Below the pieces are notes generated by a model that was given only the letters and a program-made list of their open reading frames with translations, was not told the DNA's origin and made no database searches. From an uncultured bacterium (GTDB lineage: Bacteria > Actinomycetota > Coriobacteriia > Coriobacteriales > Coriobacteriaceae): a DNA stretch of 16,481 nt. The first letter of the stretch is position 1, and every line of letters begins with the position of its first letter. Shown in pieces: positions 1 through 6,123 of the stretch. The stretch lies in assembly GCA_905216175.1 (NCBI GenBank), contig CAJMSV010000036.1, positions 1-16,481 of the forward strand. The letters run 5' to 3'. The position numbers and the translations under genes were made by a program.

Positions 1-79
1 GGTTATGGCCGCGCGCACCGCGCACCTCGATAGCCTGCGGGCCCATCTTCTGTTCCGTCACCTTTATCACCCTACTCAT
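1..79 (-). CDS. UvrA-like ABC ATPase, N-terminal fragment (runs off the left edge)
   Basis: Only about 26 codons are present, reading leftward off the window. The visible peptide ends in IEVRGARGHN, which matches the opening strand of UvrA and UvrA-like proteins (IxVRGARxHNL), just before their first Walker A motif. UvrA proteins are ABC-class ATPases that recognise damaged DNA; shorter UvrA-like paralogues exist, and this fragment cannot tell them apart. The start is uncertain. The ATG at 77-79 overlaps the end of the upstream ATPase gene by 8 bases. A GTG at 59-61 has AGGG a few bases upstream, and an internal ATG lies at 44-46. The overlap suggests co-transcription and perhaps translational coupling with the ATPase. 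Family recognition is moderate; paralogue identity is unknown. Confidence 0.55.
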   Translation of the reverse strand, partial: MSRVIKVTEQKMGPQAIEVRGARGHN

Positions 80-1190
80 GCCATAAAACTCGATCGCGAA
101 TGTACGCGCCCAGCATGGGCACAGTAAACCGGACGAGGCCGTATCCGGCAGCCTCGATGACGCGCTCGCGAATCAGGCTTGCGCGATATTTACTCGCCCA
201 GCTCTGGGTGCGATCGCAGCGCTCAATGATATCCGCCATGCGAGTCGGTTTTCCCTCGACAGCAGCCATGGCCTCGATAAAGAGGCGTTGCGGGCTGCGC
301 AGCCCGTAATACAGAGGCGCGTCAACCGCTTCGTAGAACTCGGAGACGGCATCCGCATGGCCATCCTCGGCATCGTACCTTTCAATGACCTGCGAGCCAC
401 GCCGGACAGCAGAGCGCCACATGTAATAGCCCACCAGCTGAACCATATAGGGATGCCCCATGCTCTTGTGTGCCGCAAGGTCCGCCGTCTCCGCGTCAAC
501 GTAAAGACCAGCGTCTTTGACCGTCTGGATATATGAATCGCGCACCTTGGGCAAAGATATCGCCCCCAGCGTACGCTGCTGGGCACGCCGCAAAAACGTT
601 ACGCTCGGCTCTTCGAGCAGATCGTCAACCATACTGGGTAAGCCGGCGAACACCAGCGCAAGACCGCGCTGGTCGCTATCTGACAAGCCCGTGGCATCCT
701 GGTCTCCAAGCACCTGCTGATAGAGAACGGCAAGAGCCGCCAGTTCCTCGATAGACGCCGATTGCGCCTCGTCAATCGCAAACAGTATGCCCTTGCCTGG
801 ACCGAGCCTCTTGAGGCGCTCGTTGACCAGCCCTCGCAACGTCTCGCCCTTTGCTCGCGCCGCCTCGACCGACATCCGGCCAAACGACGGACCGAGCTCC
901 ATTGATGTCACAACCGGCCTATTCGAGCGAAGCGCGTCGGCCAAGCGATCGCATAAGCCAAGCGAAGCGGAATCGGAGACAACCGCCCATCCGCGCTCAT
1001 TGGCTAGACGTTGCAGCTCCCGCAGGAGAACCGTCTTGCCACAGCCGCGGTTTCCCGTAATGAGCATGAGCCTACCCGGCGCTCCGGCGCCGTTATCGAG
1101 CCCTTCCTCAAAATCTTCGATGACCGACTCGCGACCAATGAGCATCGGAGGCCGCTTGCCTGCCGTTGGCTTAAAGGGATTTGGATTCAT
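72..1190 (-). CDS. AAA-family ATP-binding protein with C-terminal winged helix
   Basis: This is a 372-residue cytoplasmic ATPase. Walker A is GNRGCGKT at residues 46-53, Walker B is ILFAIDEAQ at 135-143, and a sensor-1-like strand (LALVFAGLPS) lies at 178-187. Residues around 300-370 look like a winged helix, so the layout resembles the Orc1/ExeA/AAA_16-type ATPases that couple nucleotide binding to DNA or protein partners. The N-terminal LIGRE box, just before the P-loop, is typical of that group. The start ATG at 1190 is well supported by GAGGAGG a few bases upstream. The gene precedes and overlaps a UvrA-like gene by 8 bases, so a nucleic-acid role is possible but is inference. Its promoter region carries three tandem 10-bp repeats. 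The specific function is not recognised. Confidence 0.8.
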   Translation of the reverse strand: MNPNPFKPTAGKRPPMLIGRESVIEDFEEGLDNGAGAPGRLMLITGNRGCGKTVLLRELQRLANERGWAVVSDSASLGLCDRLADALRSNRPVVTSMELGPSFGRMSVEAARAKGETLRGLVNERLKRLGPGKGILFAIDEAQSASIEELAALAVLYQQVLGDQDATGLSDSDQRGLALVFAGLPSMVDDLLEEPSVTFLRRAQQRTLGAISLPKVRDSYIQTVKDAGLYVDAETADLAAHKSMGHPYMVQLVGYYMWRSAVRRGSQVIERYDAEDGHADAVSEFYEAVDAPLYYGLRSPQRLFIEAMAAVEGKPTRMADIIERCDRTQSWASKYRASLIRERVIEAAGYGLVRFTVPMLGAYIRDRVLWHE

Positions 1191-1223
1191 GTCGGCCTCC
1201 TCGGATTGGCAAACCCTGGCAAT

Positions 1224-1253
1224 AGTTATACCAACTTATACCAAGTTATACCA
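1224..1253 (-). promoter_or_regulatory. Triple 10-bp tandem repeat overlapping the likely promoter of the AAA ATPase
   Basis: Read on the minus strand, three consecutive units TTGGTATAAC, TTGGTATAAG and TTGGTATAAC run head to tail with a one-helical-turn period. The first unit supplies TTGGTA and the third supplies TATAAC, separated by 18 bases, a plausible -35/-10 pair. The ATPase start codon lies about 30 bases downstream. Repeats spaced by 10 bp on one face of the helix are what cooperative regulator binding would use. The regulator is unknown. The same TTGGTAT half-site recurs as an inverted pair at 4052-4083. Confidence 0.5.
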
Positions 1254-1258
1254 ATAGC

Positions 1259-1289
1259 ATGTGACAAAGGAACTGTCCCTTTGTCACAT
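1259..1289. repeat. REP-like palindrome at the 3' end of the TetM-like gene
   Basis: A perfect 12-bp inverted repeat (arms 1259-1270 and 1278-1289, arm core GTGACAAAGG) surrounds a 7-base loop. The loop and right arm contain AACTGTCCC, a core shared in variant form with the elements at 6085-6122 and 6997-7103. The stop codon of the TetM-like gene (1284-1286, minus) lies inside the right arm. No T-tract follows, so it is not a classical intrinsic terminator. It may still stabilise the 3' end of the mRNA or be a REP-type mobile repeat; that is inference. Confidence 0.65.
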
Positions 1290-3287
1290 ATGGCCGAAAA
1301 ACTCGGCGTCCGCTGCTCGCCAGGGGCGGAAGGTGGCGGGATTGATCTTTACGTGCGCCGCGGCGGGTACGTCGTACCATTTGACCGTGTAACCGGCGCC
1401 GTGAGAGCAAAAGACCGAGTCGGGCGTGTTGGGCAGATCGGCCTCGGGCTCATAGGCGGCCGTCTCGATTACGCGCTCGGCATCATGGCAAGCCGAATAG
1501 CCGGCAAACTCTAGGTACAGATGTCCGCGACCACTCGTGTAGGCAGCCACCTCCAGCGCGTAATCCTGCACCTCAGATGCCGGCACGCAACCCACAAGCT
1601 TCGCCCGGTCTCCCACCATCGTCGGCGGCTCGTACTCGGCACCCATGCGCGTGGCATCCGAGAGCGCCCGACCCACGCACTCCCCCGGCACCTCGAGCTC
1701 AAAGCGATACCACGGCTCCAACAGCACCGCCGCGCCGGCCTCGCGCGCCTGCATCAAACCCTGGCGAATCGCGCGGTACGTGGCCTGGCGAAAATCGCCG
1801 CCCTCGGTATGTTTGGCATGCGCACGGCCGCCCGTGAGCGTAATGCGCACATCGGTGATGGGCGAGCCGGTCAGCACGCCCAGGTGATCGCGCTCCATGG
1901 CGTTGGTAAGTGCCAGACGCTGCCAGTTAATATCGAGCTCGTCGGTCGAGGTCACGGTGCCAAACTGCACGCCCGAACCCGCTGGCAACGGCTCCAGGCG
2001 TAGATGCACCTCGGCATAGTGGCGCAGTGGCTCAAAGTGGCCCACGCCCTCGACCGGCTGCGAAATAGTCTCCTTATAGAGAATGCCGCCAGACTCAAAC
2101 GCAACCGAAAGGCCAAAGCGATCGGCCAACACCCGCTGCACGACCTCGAGCTGCACCGCTCCCATGAGCTGCAGATGTATTTGTTCAAGATGCGTATTCC
2201 AGCTTACGCCGAGCATGGGATCTTCGTCCGCCAACTCAGTCAACGCTTTGAACACCGTATGGACATCGTGTTCGCCCGGAAGCACCGTATAGGTGAGGAC
2301 TGGCGCAATGCCGGGCGCATCGCCCGCAGGCTCCGCGCCCAGGGCGTCCCCTGGGCGAACGTGCGCAAGGCCCGTCACGGCACAAATACCGCCAGCAGCA
2401 ATTTCTTGGGCAAGCTCATACTTCTCGCCGTTATAGATGCGTACCTGATCGACCTTTTGCTCCCATGCCTCGGCACCGGAACGTCCGTCAATCATCTGCT
2501 TGGCATGCAGTGTGCCGCCGGTTACTTTAACCCATGCCAAGCGCTCGCCGCGATCCCCGCGGCTGACACGATAGACGCGCGCGGCAAACTCCGGGAGCCA
2601 CGCCTGTTCACGCATCAGCGCGCAGATGCCATCCAGCAACTCGTCCACGCCTTGGTCCTTGAGCGCCGACCCGGCAAAACAGGGAAAGAGCTTGCGCTCG
2701 GCAACCATGCGCGACAGCGTCGCGACGGAAAGCTCACCCGCCTCAAGAAACTCCTCGAGCGCTTCTTCGTCTAACGCGGCAGCGTCCTCCTGAACGGCCC
2801 CGCCCGCCAGCAGTTCGCCGGCATCCAGGCAGCCCTCGGAGAGACGTTGCCCAAGTTGTGCCAGCAAAACATCGCGGCCGGGATTCTCCAAATCGATTTT
2901 GTTGATGAAGATGAATGTCGGGATGTCATAACGTGCAAGCAGGCGCCACAGGGTTTCGGTGTGTCCCTGCACGCCGTCGTTGGCACCCACAACCAATATC
3001 GCATAGTCAAGCGCGCGCAGCGTGCGCTCCGCCTCGGCCGAAAAATCGACGTGGCCGGGCGCATCCACGAGCATGACGTGGGTATCACCGTGGTCGAGCA
3101 CGGCCTGCGACGAAAAAATCGTGATGCCACGCTCGCGCTCGATCGCGTTAGTGTCCAGATGCGAATCGCCATCGTCCACGCGGCCGCGCTTGCGAATGCG
3201 ACCCGCGTTGAACAGCATGACCTCGGCCAACGTGGTCTTGCCGGCATCGACGTGCGCCAAGATTCCAACGACCGCTTGCTTCGACAT
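1284..3287 (-). CDS. TetM/TetO-like translational GTPase (EF-G-type ribosomal protection family)
   Basis: This 667-residue protein has the translational GTPase fold. G1 is AHVDAGKT at residues 11-18, G2 is RGIT at 53-56, G3 is DAPGH at 75-79, G4 is NKID at 129-132, and GSAL at 206-209 is G5. The later part aligns by eye with domains IV-V of TetM/TetO (the stretch beginning EPWYRFELEVPG and the TSGRGHLYLEFAGY region). Members bind the ribosome; some remove tetracycline. The sequence is not one of the well-known tet alleles that I recognise. Its C-terminal 48 residues, with CSHGAG at 627-632, typify chromosomal TetM-like proteins of unproven function. Resistance should not be assumed. The ATG at 3287 is preferred over an upstream in-frame codon because AGAGGAGA sits just before it. 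A possible -10 (TATCAT, minus) is at 3348-3353. Confidence 0.85.
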   Translation of the reverse strand: MSKQAVVGILAHVDAGKTTLAEVMLFNAGRIRKRGRVDDGDSHLDTNAIERERGITIFSSQAVLDHGDTHVMLVDAPGHVDFSAEAERTLRALDYAILVVGANDGVQGHTETLWRLLARYDIPTFIFINKIDLENPGRDVLLAQLGQRLSEGCLDAGELLAGGAVQEDAAALDEEALEEFLEAGELSVATLSRMVAERKLFPCFAGSALKDQGVDELLDGICALMREQAWLPEFAARVYRVSRGDRGERLAWVKVTGGTLHAKQMIDGRSGAEAWEQKVDQVRIYNGEKYELAQEIAAGGICAVTGLAHVRPGDALGAEPAGDAPGIAPVLTYTVLPGEHDVHTVFKALTELADEDPMLGVSWNTHLEQIHLQLMGAVQLEVVQRVLADRFGLSVAFESGGILYKETISQPVEGVGHFEPLRHYAEVHLRLEPLPAGSGVQFGTVTSTDELDINWQRLALTNAMERDHLGVLTGSPITDVRITLTGGRAHAKHTEGGDFRQATYRAIRQGLMQAREAGAAVLLEPWYRFELEVPGECVGRALSDATRMGAEYEPPTMVGDRAKLVGCVPASEVQDYALEVAAYTSGRGHLYLEFAGYSACHDAERVIETAAYEPEADLPNTPDSVFCSHGAGYTVKWYDVPAAAHVKINPATFRPWRAADAEFFGHM

Positions 3288-3475
3288 GGCTCTCCTCTTA
3301 TTGCAAGCCCATCGCACGCGGCAACGGGCGTTCACGCTCCACACTGGATGATACAATTTACGGGCCGGCGAGCGAAGCGGGCCCTATCCCCCGACCAAGC
3401 TCATCGCCCTGCGTTGCCGCGCGGCGATTTTCGTAGGTTCGCGCCTTGCGAAAGCCGGCTTGCAAATCAGCGCAG

Positions 3476-3513
3476 CGAACGAAAATGGCCCCACCCGGGA
3501 CCATTTTCGTTCG
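3476..3513. repeat. 13-bp inverted repeat downstream of the GNAT gene
   Basis: Arms CGAACGAAAATGG (3476-3488) and CCATTTTCGTTCG (3501-3513) are perfectly complementary around a 12-base GC-rich loop. The element lies about 30 bases after the minus-strand acetyltransferase stop, where a terminator would be expected. It lacks a U-tract outside the stem. A degenerate half-copy (ATTTTCGT followed by TTCG) occurs at 3427-3441. The 254-base stretch 3288-3541 holds no gene that I can support. The element could be a transcript-end hairpin or an intergenic repeat. Confidence 0.45.
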
Positions 3514-3541
3514 TGCGAATTGTTGACACGTGCCCCTACTC

Positions 3542-4033
3542 TTACGCCTCACGCAGCCAGTCGAACGCAACACGCGGCGTGCCGTCCGACACATACACGA
3601 CGCCGGCACGCTCGAACCCCGCCTTAATACTCGCGCCCTGCATGGGCAGGTTGTCCTGATGCGTGTCGATGCGCAGGTGATCGGCACGCTCCTTGGCAAA
3701 GGCAAACATCGCAGCCGCGATACCGTGCACGGTGCCATCGGACGCCACACGGTGCAGCACGGCGTACGGAGTGTCGCTGCGCCATTGACCATCCTCAATT
3801 ACGTCATAGCACTCGTCCGGGCCCGGCAAAAAGGCAAACGTCGCCACCACGCGGCCATCGACTTCGCACACATAGCTGCCACCGGCGGCGATATCGGCAG
3901 CCAGTTGCTCGGCAGAAGGCGTGCCCTCGGGCCACTGTGTGGCGTTGCCATGCGCGCGCATAAAGGCGCGGGCCGCGTCATAGATAGCCATGACAGCGGG
4001 AATGTCGGTATCGAGGGTTTTTCTGATCATCAC
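3542..4033 (-). CDS. GNAT-family N-acetyltransferase
   Basis: This 163-residue soluble protein has the GCN5-related acetyltransferase pattern. The N-terminus (MIRKTLDTDIPAVMAIYDAA) is the usual first strand and helix. A central VCEVDGRVVATFAF strand pair follows, then HRVASDGTVHGIAAAMFAFA in the position of the acetyl-CoA-binding motif A, and a late DTHQDNLPMQGASIKAGFERAG segment typical of motif B. Such enzymes transfer acetyl from acetyl-CoA to small amines or proteins; the substrate cannot be read from sequence. GAGG lies about ten bases before the ATG at 4033; an ATG one codon later is possible. The gene diverges from the zinc-ribbon gene at 4102, and the shared intergenic region holds a 9-bp dyad. 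Confidence 0.85.
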   Translation of the reverse strand: MMIRKTLDTDIPAVMAIYDAARAFMRAHGNATQWPEGTPSAEQLAADIAAGGSYVCEVDGRVVATFAFLPGPDECYDVIEDGQWRSDTPYAVLHRVASDGTVHGIAAAMFAFAKERADHLRIDTHQDNLPMQGASIKAGFERAGVVYVSDGTPRVAFDWLREA

Positions 4034-4051
4034 GCGGCGACCTCACGTTTA

Positions 4052-4083
4052 TTGGTATCACTTTGATTGAGCAATGATACCAA
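4052..4083. promoter_or_regulatory. Perfect 9-bp dyad, candidate operator between divergent genes
   Basis: TTGGTATCA (4052-4060) and TGATACCAA (4075-4083) form an exact inverted repeat with 14 bases between. The dyad lies in the 68-base gap between the divergent GNAT gene and zinc-ribbon gene, about 20 bases from either start. The half-site TTGGTAT equals the unit of the tandem repeats at 1224-1253. Arm centres are about 23 bp apart, near two helical turns, which fits a dimeric repressor. On each strand the outer TTGGTA could serve as a -35, but no good -10 matches, so promoter positions are left open. Confidence 0.45.
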
Positions 4084-4101
4084 CGTTTGGAGAGGGGCGC
4101 G

Positions 4102-4404
4102 ATGCAGATGGGGAGCAAAAAGCGAGCCGCCTGGTCAAAGGCCAAAAGCGAGTTTTTGGGCGCTGCCACCGGCGGCGATATGAGCGACCTGTTTGCGCGC
4201 GAGGACGAGCGTCGCGACGCCTTGGACGCCGAGCGCGATGAGGCTTGGCGCTACAAGTCGTGCGAGCGCAAAAACCGGTACGACACGCGCGCCGAGGCCG
4301 AGGCAGTTATGGCCGACTGCGAAAACCGCGGGCGGCGTGGTTTGGCCTGCTACAAATGCGAATACTGCGGTGGATGGCACCTGACGTCGCACCCATGGAA
4401 ATAG
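4102..4404 (+). CDS. Small zinc-ribbon-like protein of unknown function
   Basis: This 100-residue protein is highly charged in its first half. The second half carries a probable metal site: C54, C83, then C86-x2-C89 and H93 in a YKCEYCGGWHLTS context. The pattern of a basic residue and tyrosine, an acidic helix, then YxCxxCxxWHLT resembles small zinc-finger proteins seen in bacterial chromosomes and phages, often annotated as hypothetical. A nucleic-acid or ribosome partner is plausible but unproven. The ATG at 4102 is chosen because GGAGAGG (4089-4095) sits six bases upstream; a TTG at 4087 overlaps that site and is rejected. The gene diverges from a GNAT acetyltransferase and has no co-directional partner. 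Confidence 0.7.
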   Translation: MQMGSKKRAAWSKAKSEFLGAATGGDMSDLFAREDERRDALDAERDEAWRYKSCERKNRYDTRAEAEAVMADCENRGRRGLACYKCEYCGGWHLTSHPWK

Positions 4405-4418
4405 ACGCCGCATCGGCA

Positions 4419-4437
4419 CGGCGCTAGCGAAGCGCCG
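4419..4437. terminator. Weak hairpin between convergent genes
   Basis: CGGCGCT (4419-4425) and AGCGCCG (4431-4437) pair around a 5-base loop, between the 3' end of the zinc-ribbon gene and the 3' end of rsmJ. No T-tract follows in either direction, so its role as a terminator is weakly supported. Confidence 0.25.
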
Positions 4438-4452
4438 GTAATCGCACGCAAG

Positions 4453-5157
4453 TTACGGGCGCGGCGGCACTAAAACATCGTAACGAACTGCCTTGCCCGC
4501 AAGTTGATAGCTCGGCTTAACGCCGGCAAGCAGCGGCCCCTTCACCGGTCGCTTGATAACCACCTTGCGCGGATGCACCGCAAGCGCAGCTTCGACCAGC
4601 GTCTCCTCATCGGCGCACGGCTGTTCCAGATGATGTAGGAGCTGGAACTTCTTTTTGACCGCCGCACTTTTAGTACGCTCGGGAAACATGGGGTCCAGAT
4701 ACACCACGTCGGGAGCCGCGAGCTCGCCCTGCCCGATCAGCTCAGCTGTATGGCGAAGGCCGGTAATACTGTCCTCGCCCGCATGTAAGCGCATGCGCGC
4801 CACGGCTGTCGCAAGCGCCGGATCATCTGCCGCGCGATCCAAAGCATCCTTGAGGAGTGCCGCGATCACGCAATCCTGCTCATACAGATCGACGGTAAAG
4901 CCCGCGGCCGCCAACAGCAGCGAATCCTCGCCAAAGCCTGCCGTGGCATCAATCGCCCATGAGCGCTCGATGCCTTTTACGCGCGCAGCCTTTACCAGCA
5001 GCTCTTGCTGCAGACGGCCTTGCTTGAGTCGTGGCAGCATGCGGCCAAAATCGGCACGCAGCTCCATCGTACCGTCGGTGAGTGTGAGGCCCTCGGACTT
5101 CCCGGTCAGCTCAAGCCCCGCGGCCCGAGCAACAGAAAAGGGATCGACGACGCCCAT
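4453..5157 (-). CDS. rsmJ: 16S rRNA (guanine1516-N2)-methyltransferase RsmJ
   Basis: This 234-residue SAM-dependent methyltransferase matches RsmJ. In E. coli, RsmJ makes m2G1516 in 16S rRNA of the small subunit. The SAM-binding loop is DATAGFGEDS at residues 70-79. The catalytic-type motif YLDPMFP lies at 153-159, followed by the family-typical K-rich segment (KSAAVKKK, 163-170) and VVIKRP at 199-204. The N-terminus lacks the longer extension of the E. coli protein but the core is complete. AAGGAG lies a few bases before the ATG at 5157. The gene follows a small membrane-protein ORF after 63 bases on the same strand, so the two may share a transcript. It converges with the zinc-ribbon gene at its 3' end. 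Confidence 0.88.
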   Translation of the reverse strand: MGVVDPFSVARAAGLELTGKSEGLTLTDGTMELRADFGRMLPRLKQGRLQQELLVKAARVKGIERSWAIDATAGFGEDSLLLAAAGFTVDLYEQDCVIAALLKDALDRAADDPALATAVARMRLHAGEDSITGLRHTAELIGQGELAAPDVVYLDPMFPERTKSAAVKKKFQLLHHLEQPCADEETLVEAALAVHPRKVVIKRPVKGPLLAGVKPSYQLAGKAVRYDVLVPPRP

Positions 5158-5220
5158 GGGTACTCCTTAGCAAGCAAAACGAATACGCGAGCGCCGTTCA
5201 TGACGACACCCAACCGTCCG

Positions 5221-5364
5221 TTATTGTCCCACATGCGACATGGCCCACAGCATCCCAATGCAAAGCACCGCCATCAATCCCGTGCACACGGCAGCGATCA
5301 CGGAATCACTCATGCGCCTTCCCAACGACCGCGGCTCACGCACTTGCCCTGCTCCGTACATCAT
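5221..5364 (-). CDS. Small single-pass membrane protein (47 aa)
   Basis: I read this frame directly from the minus strand: an ATG-ATG pair at 5364-5359, 47 codons and a TAA at 5221-5223. AAGGAGA stands about five bases before the first ATG, as strong as the sites of the neighbouring genes. The peptide has a short basic N-terminal part (REPRSLGRR, residues 9-17). A hydrophobic helix follows at about 22-42 (including VIAAVCTGLMAVLCIGMLWA), then a short tail ending in SHVGQ. This predicts a one-helix inner-membrane protein with the basic side inside. A second start at residue 18 is possible. It lies 63 bases upstream of rsmJ on the same strand. No function is recognised. Confidence 0.6.
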   Translation of the reverse strand: MMYGAGQVREPRSLGRRMSDSVIAAVCTGLMAVLCIGMLWAMSHVGQ

Positions 5365-5512
5365 GGCTTCTCCTTCGGTCCAGCTCTTACCATGGCCCCA
5401 TCATCGCAGCGCCGCGCATACGCTGCCATCGATTTGACTTACGCCCAGCTTTCTTTTTTGAAAGGTTGGACCGTGCGGGCAAGAGACGCTTTCAAACGCA
5501 TGCATCGCCCCG

Positions 5513-5541
5513 TTGAACTACAATGTGCTTCACGATATGTG
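5513..5541 (+). promoter_or_regulatory. Candidate promoter for the small four-helix membrane protein
   Basis: TTGAAC (5513-5518) is followed after 17 bases by TATGTG (5536-5541), about 50 bases before the start at 5593. TACAAT at 5519-5524 is an alternative -10 without a clear -35. The rest of the gene-free stretch 5365-5592 holds only a short CTTTC/GAAAG hairpin with a T6 loop at about 5450-5465 and the upstream region of the divergent 47-codon gene. Confidence 0.3.
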
Positions 5542-5592
5542 CCGCAACCTGGGTGCGACAGATTCTCCGCGCCCGCATCGAAAGGACCAGCT

Positions 5593-5994
5593 ATGAGCGC
5601 CGCTCGCAAGACACTCAAAATCCTTGCCCTGATTTATTTTGTTCTGGGCATCGCCAGTCTCGTCATTGGAATCGCCGGCATCGCGACCGACAAACTCGAG
5701 TCCGTCTACGGATCGAACGCCATGCTCGCCGCGGCCGTGGTTATCGCCAAGGGCCTCATCGATCTCGCCGCGGGCGTTGCGGGCATCAAGGGTGCCAACA
5801 AGCCTTCGCAGGTAGACGGCGCGTTTAAGCTCGGTATTGTTGCCGCGGTCGCCACGCTTGCCCAGGCGGTGCTCACGCTTCCCGCGCTCGGCGGCAGCGC
5901 CGTCAACATCGGCGCCTTTGTCATCGTGGTGTACGACCTGTTCTTTGTTCAGCAGGCACACGCCGTTAAGGCCGAAAACAAGGACCGCCTGTAG
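5593..5994 (+). CDS. Small four-helix integral membrane protein of unknown function
   Basis: This 133-residue protein has four predicted membrane helices at about residues 8-30, 43-65, 78-97 and 103-121, rich in Ala, Gly, Ile and Val. It has a short positive N-terminus (SAARKTLK) and a charged C-terminal tail (KAENKDRL), suggesting both ends face the cytoplasm. No catalytic motif is visible and I do not recognise a named family. The ATG at 5593 is chosen because AAAGGA (5581-5586) lies just upstream; the frame stays open to about 5005, but that part overlaps rsmJ antisense and has no protein character. It is a single-gene unit, ending at a bidirectional terminator shared with rlmA. Confidence 0.75.
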   Translation: MSAARKTLKILALIYFVLGIASLVIGIAGIATDKLESVYGSNAMLAAAVVIAKGLIDLAAGVAGIKGANKPSQVDGAFKLGIVAAVATLAQAVLTLPALGGSAVNIGAFVIVVYDLFFVQQAHAVKAENKDRL

Positions 5995-6032
5995 GCACCT
6001 GTCTCCCATAGCCTCTGCTATCAAGCAGCTAA

Positions 6033-6068
6033 AAAGGGCCGATCGCGCATCTCCGCGGTCGGCCCTTT
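6033..6068. terminator. Bidirectional intrinsic terminator
   Basis: Arms AAAGGGCCGATCGCG (6033-6047) and CGCGGTCGGCCCTTT (6054-6068) form a 15-bp stem with one G-T pair and a 6-base loop. It lies between the convergent membrane-protein gene (ends 5994) and rlmA (ends 6124). On the minus strand the stem is followed by TTTTT, and on the plus strand by TTT-ACG-TTT, so it can stop transcription both ways and is stronger for rlmA. Confidence 0.85.
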
Positions 6069-6084
6069 ACGTTTGCCTAGATAA

Positions 6085-6122
6085 AACCTACCAAAATAAA
6101 CCTGTCCCTTTTTTGGCAGGTT
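6085..6122. repeat. REP-like palindrome abutting the rlmA stop codon
   Basis: Arms AACCTACCAAAA (6085-6096) and TTTTGGCAGGTT (6111-6122) pair with one mismatch around a 14-base loop that contains AACCTGTCCC. The element ends one base before the rlmA stop (6124-6126). It shares the AAC-GTCCC core with the elements at 1259-1289 and 6997-7103. It lies between the stop codon and the main terminator, so it would be transcribed as part of the rlmA 3' UTR. Confidence 0.55.
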
Positions 6123-6123
6123 G

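Noticed and set aside
2004..2774. Plus-strand frame opposite the TetM-like gene
   Set aside because: It has shadow composition and overlaps the conserved GTPase coding region completely.
1284..3287. Naming the TetM-like gene tet(M), tet(O) or tet(W)
   Set aside because: The sequence differs throughout from those proteins as I know them and has a distinct C-terminus, so a resistance gene symbol is not justified.
5005..5592. N-terminal extension of the small four-helix membrane protein
   Set aside because: The extension is antisense to rsmJ and the 47-codon gene and has no protein character; a good ribosome binding site stands before 5593.
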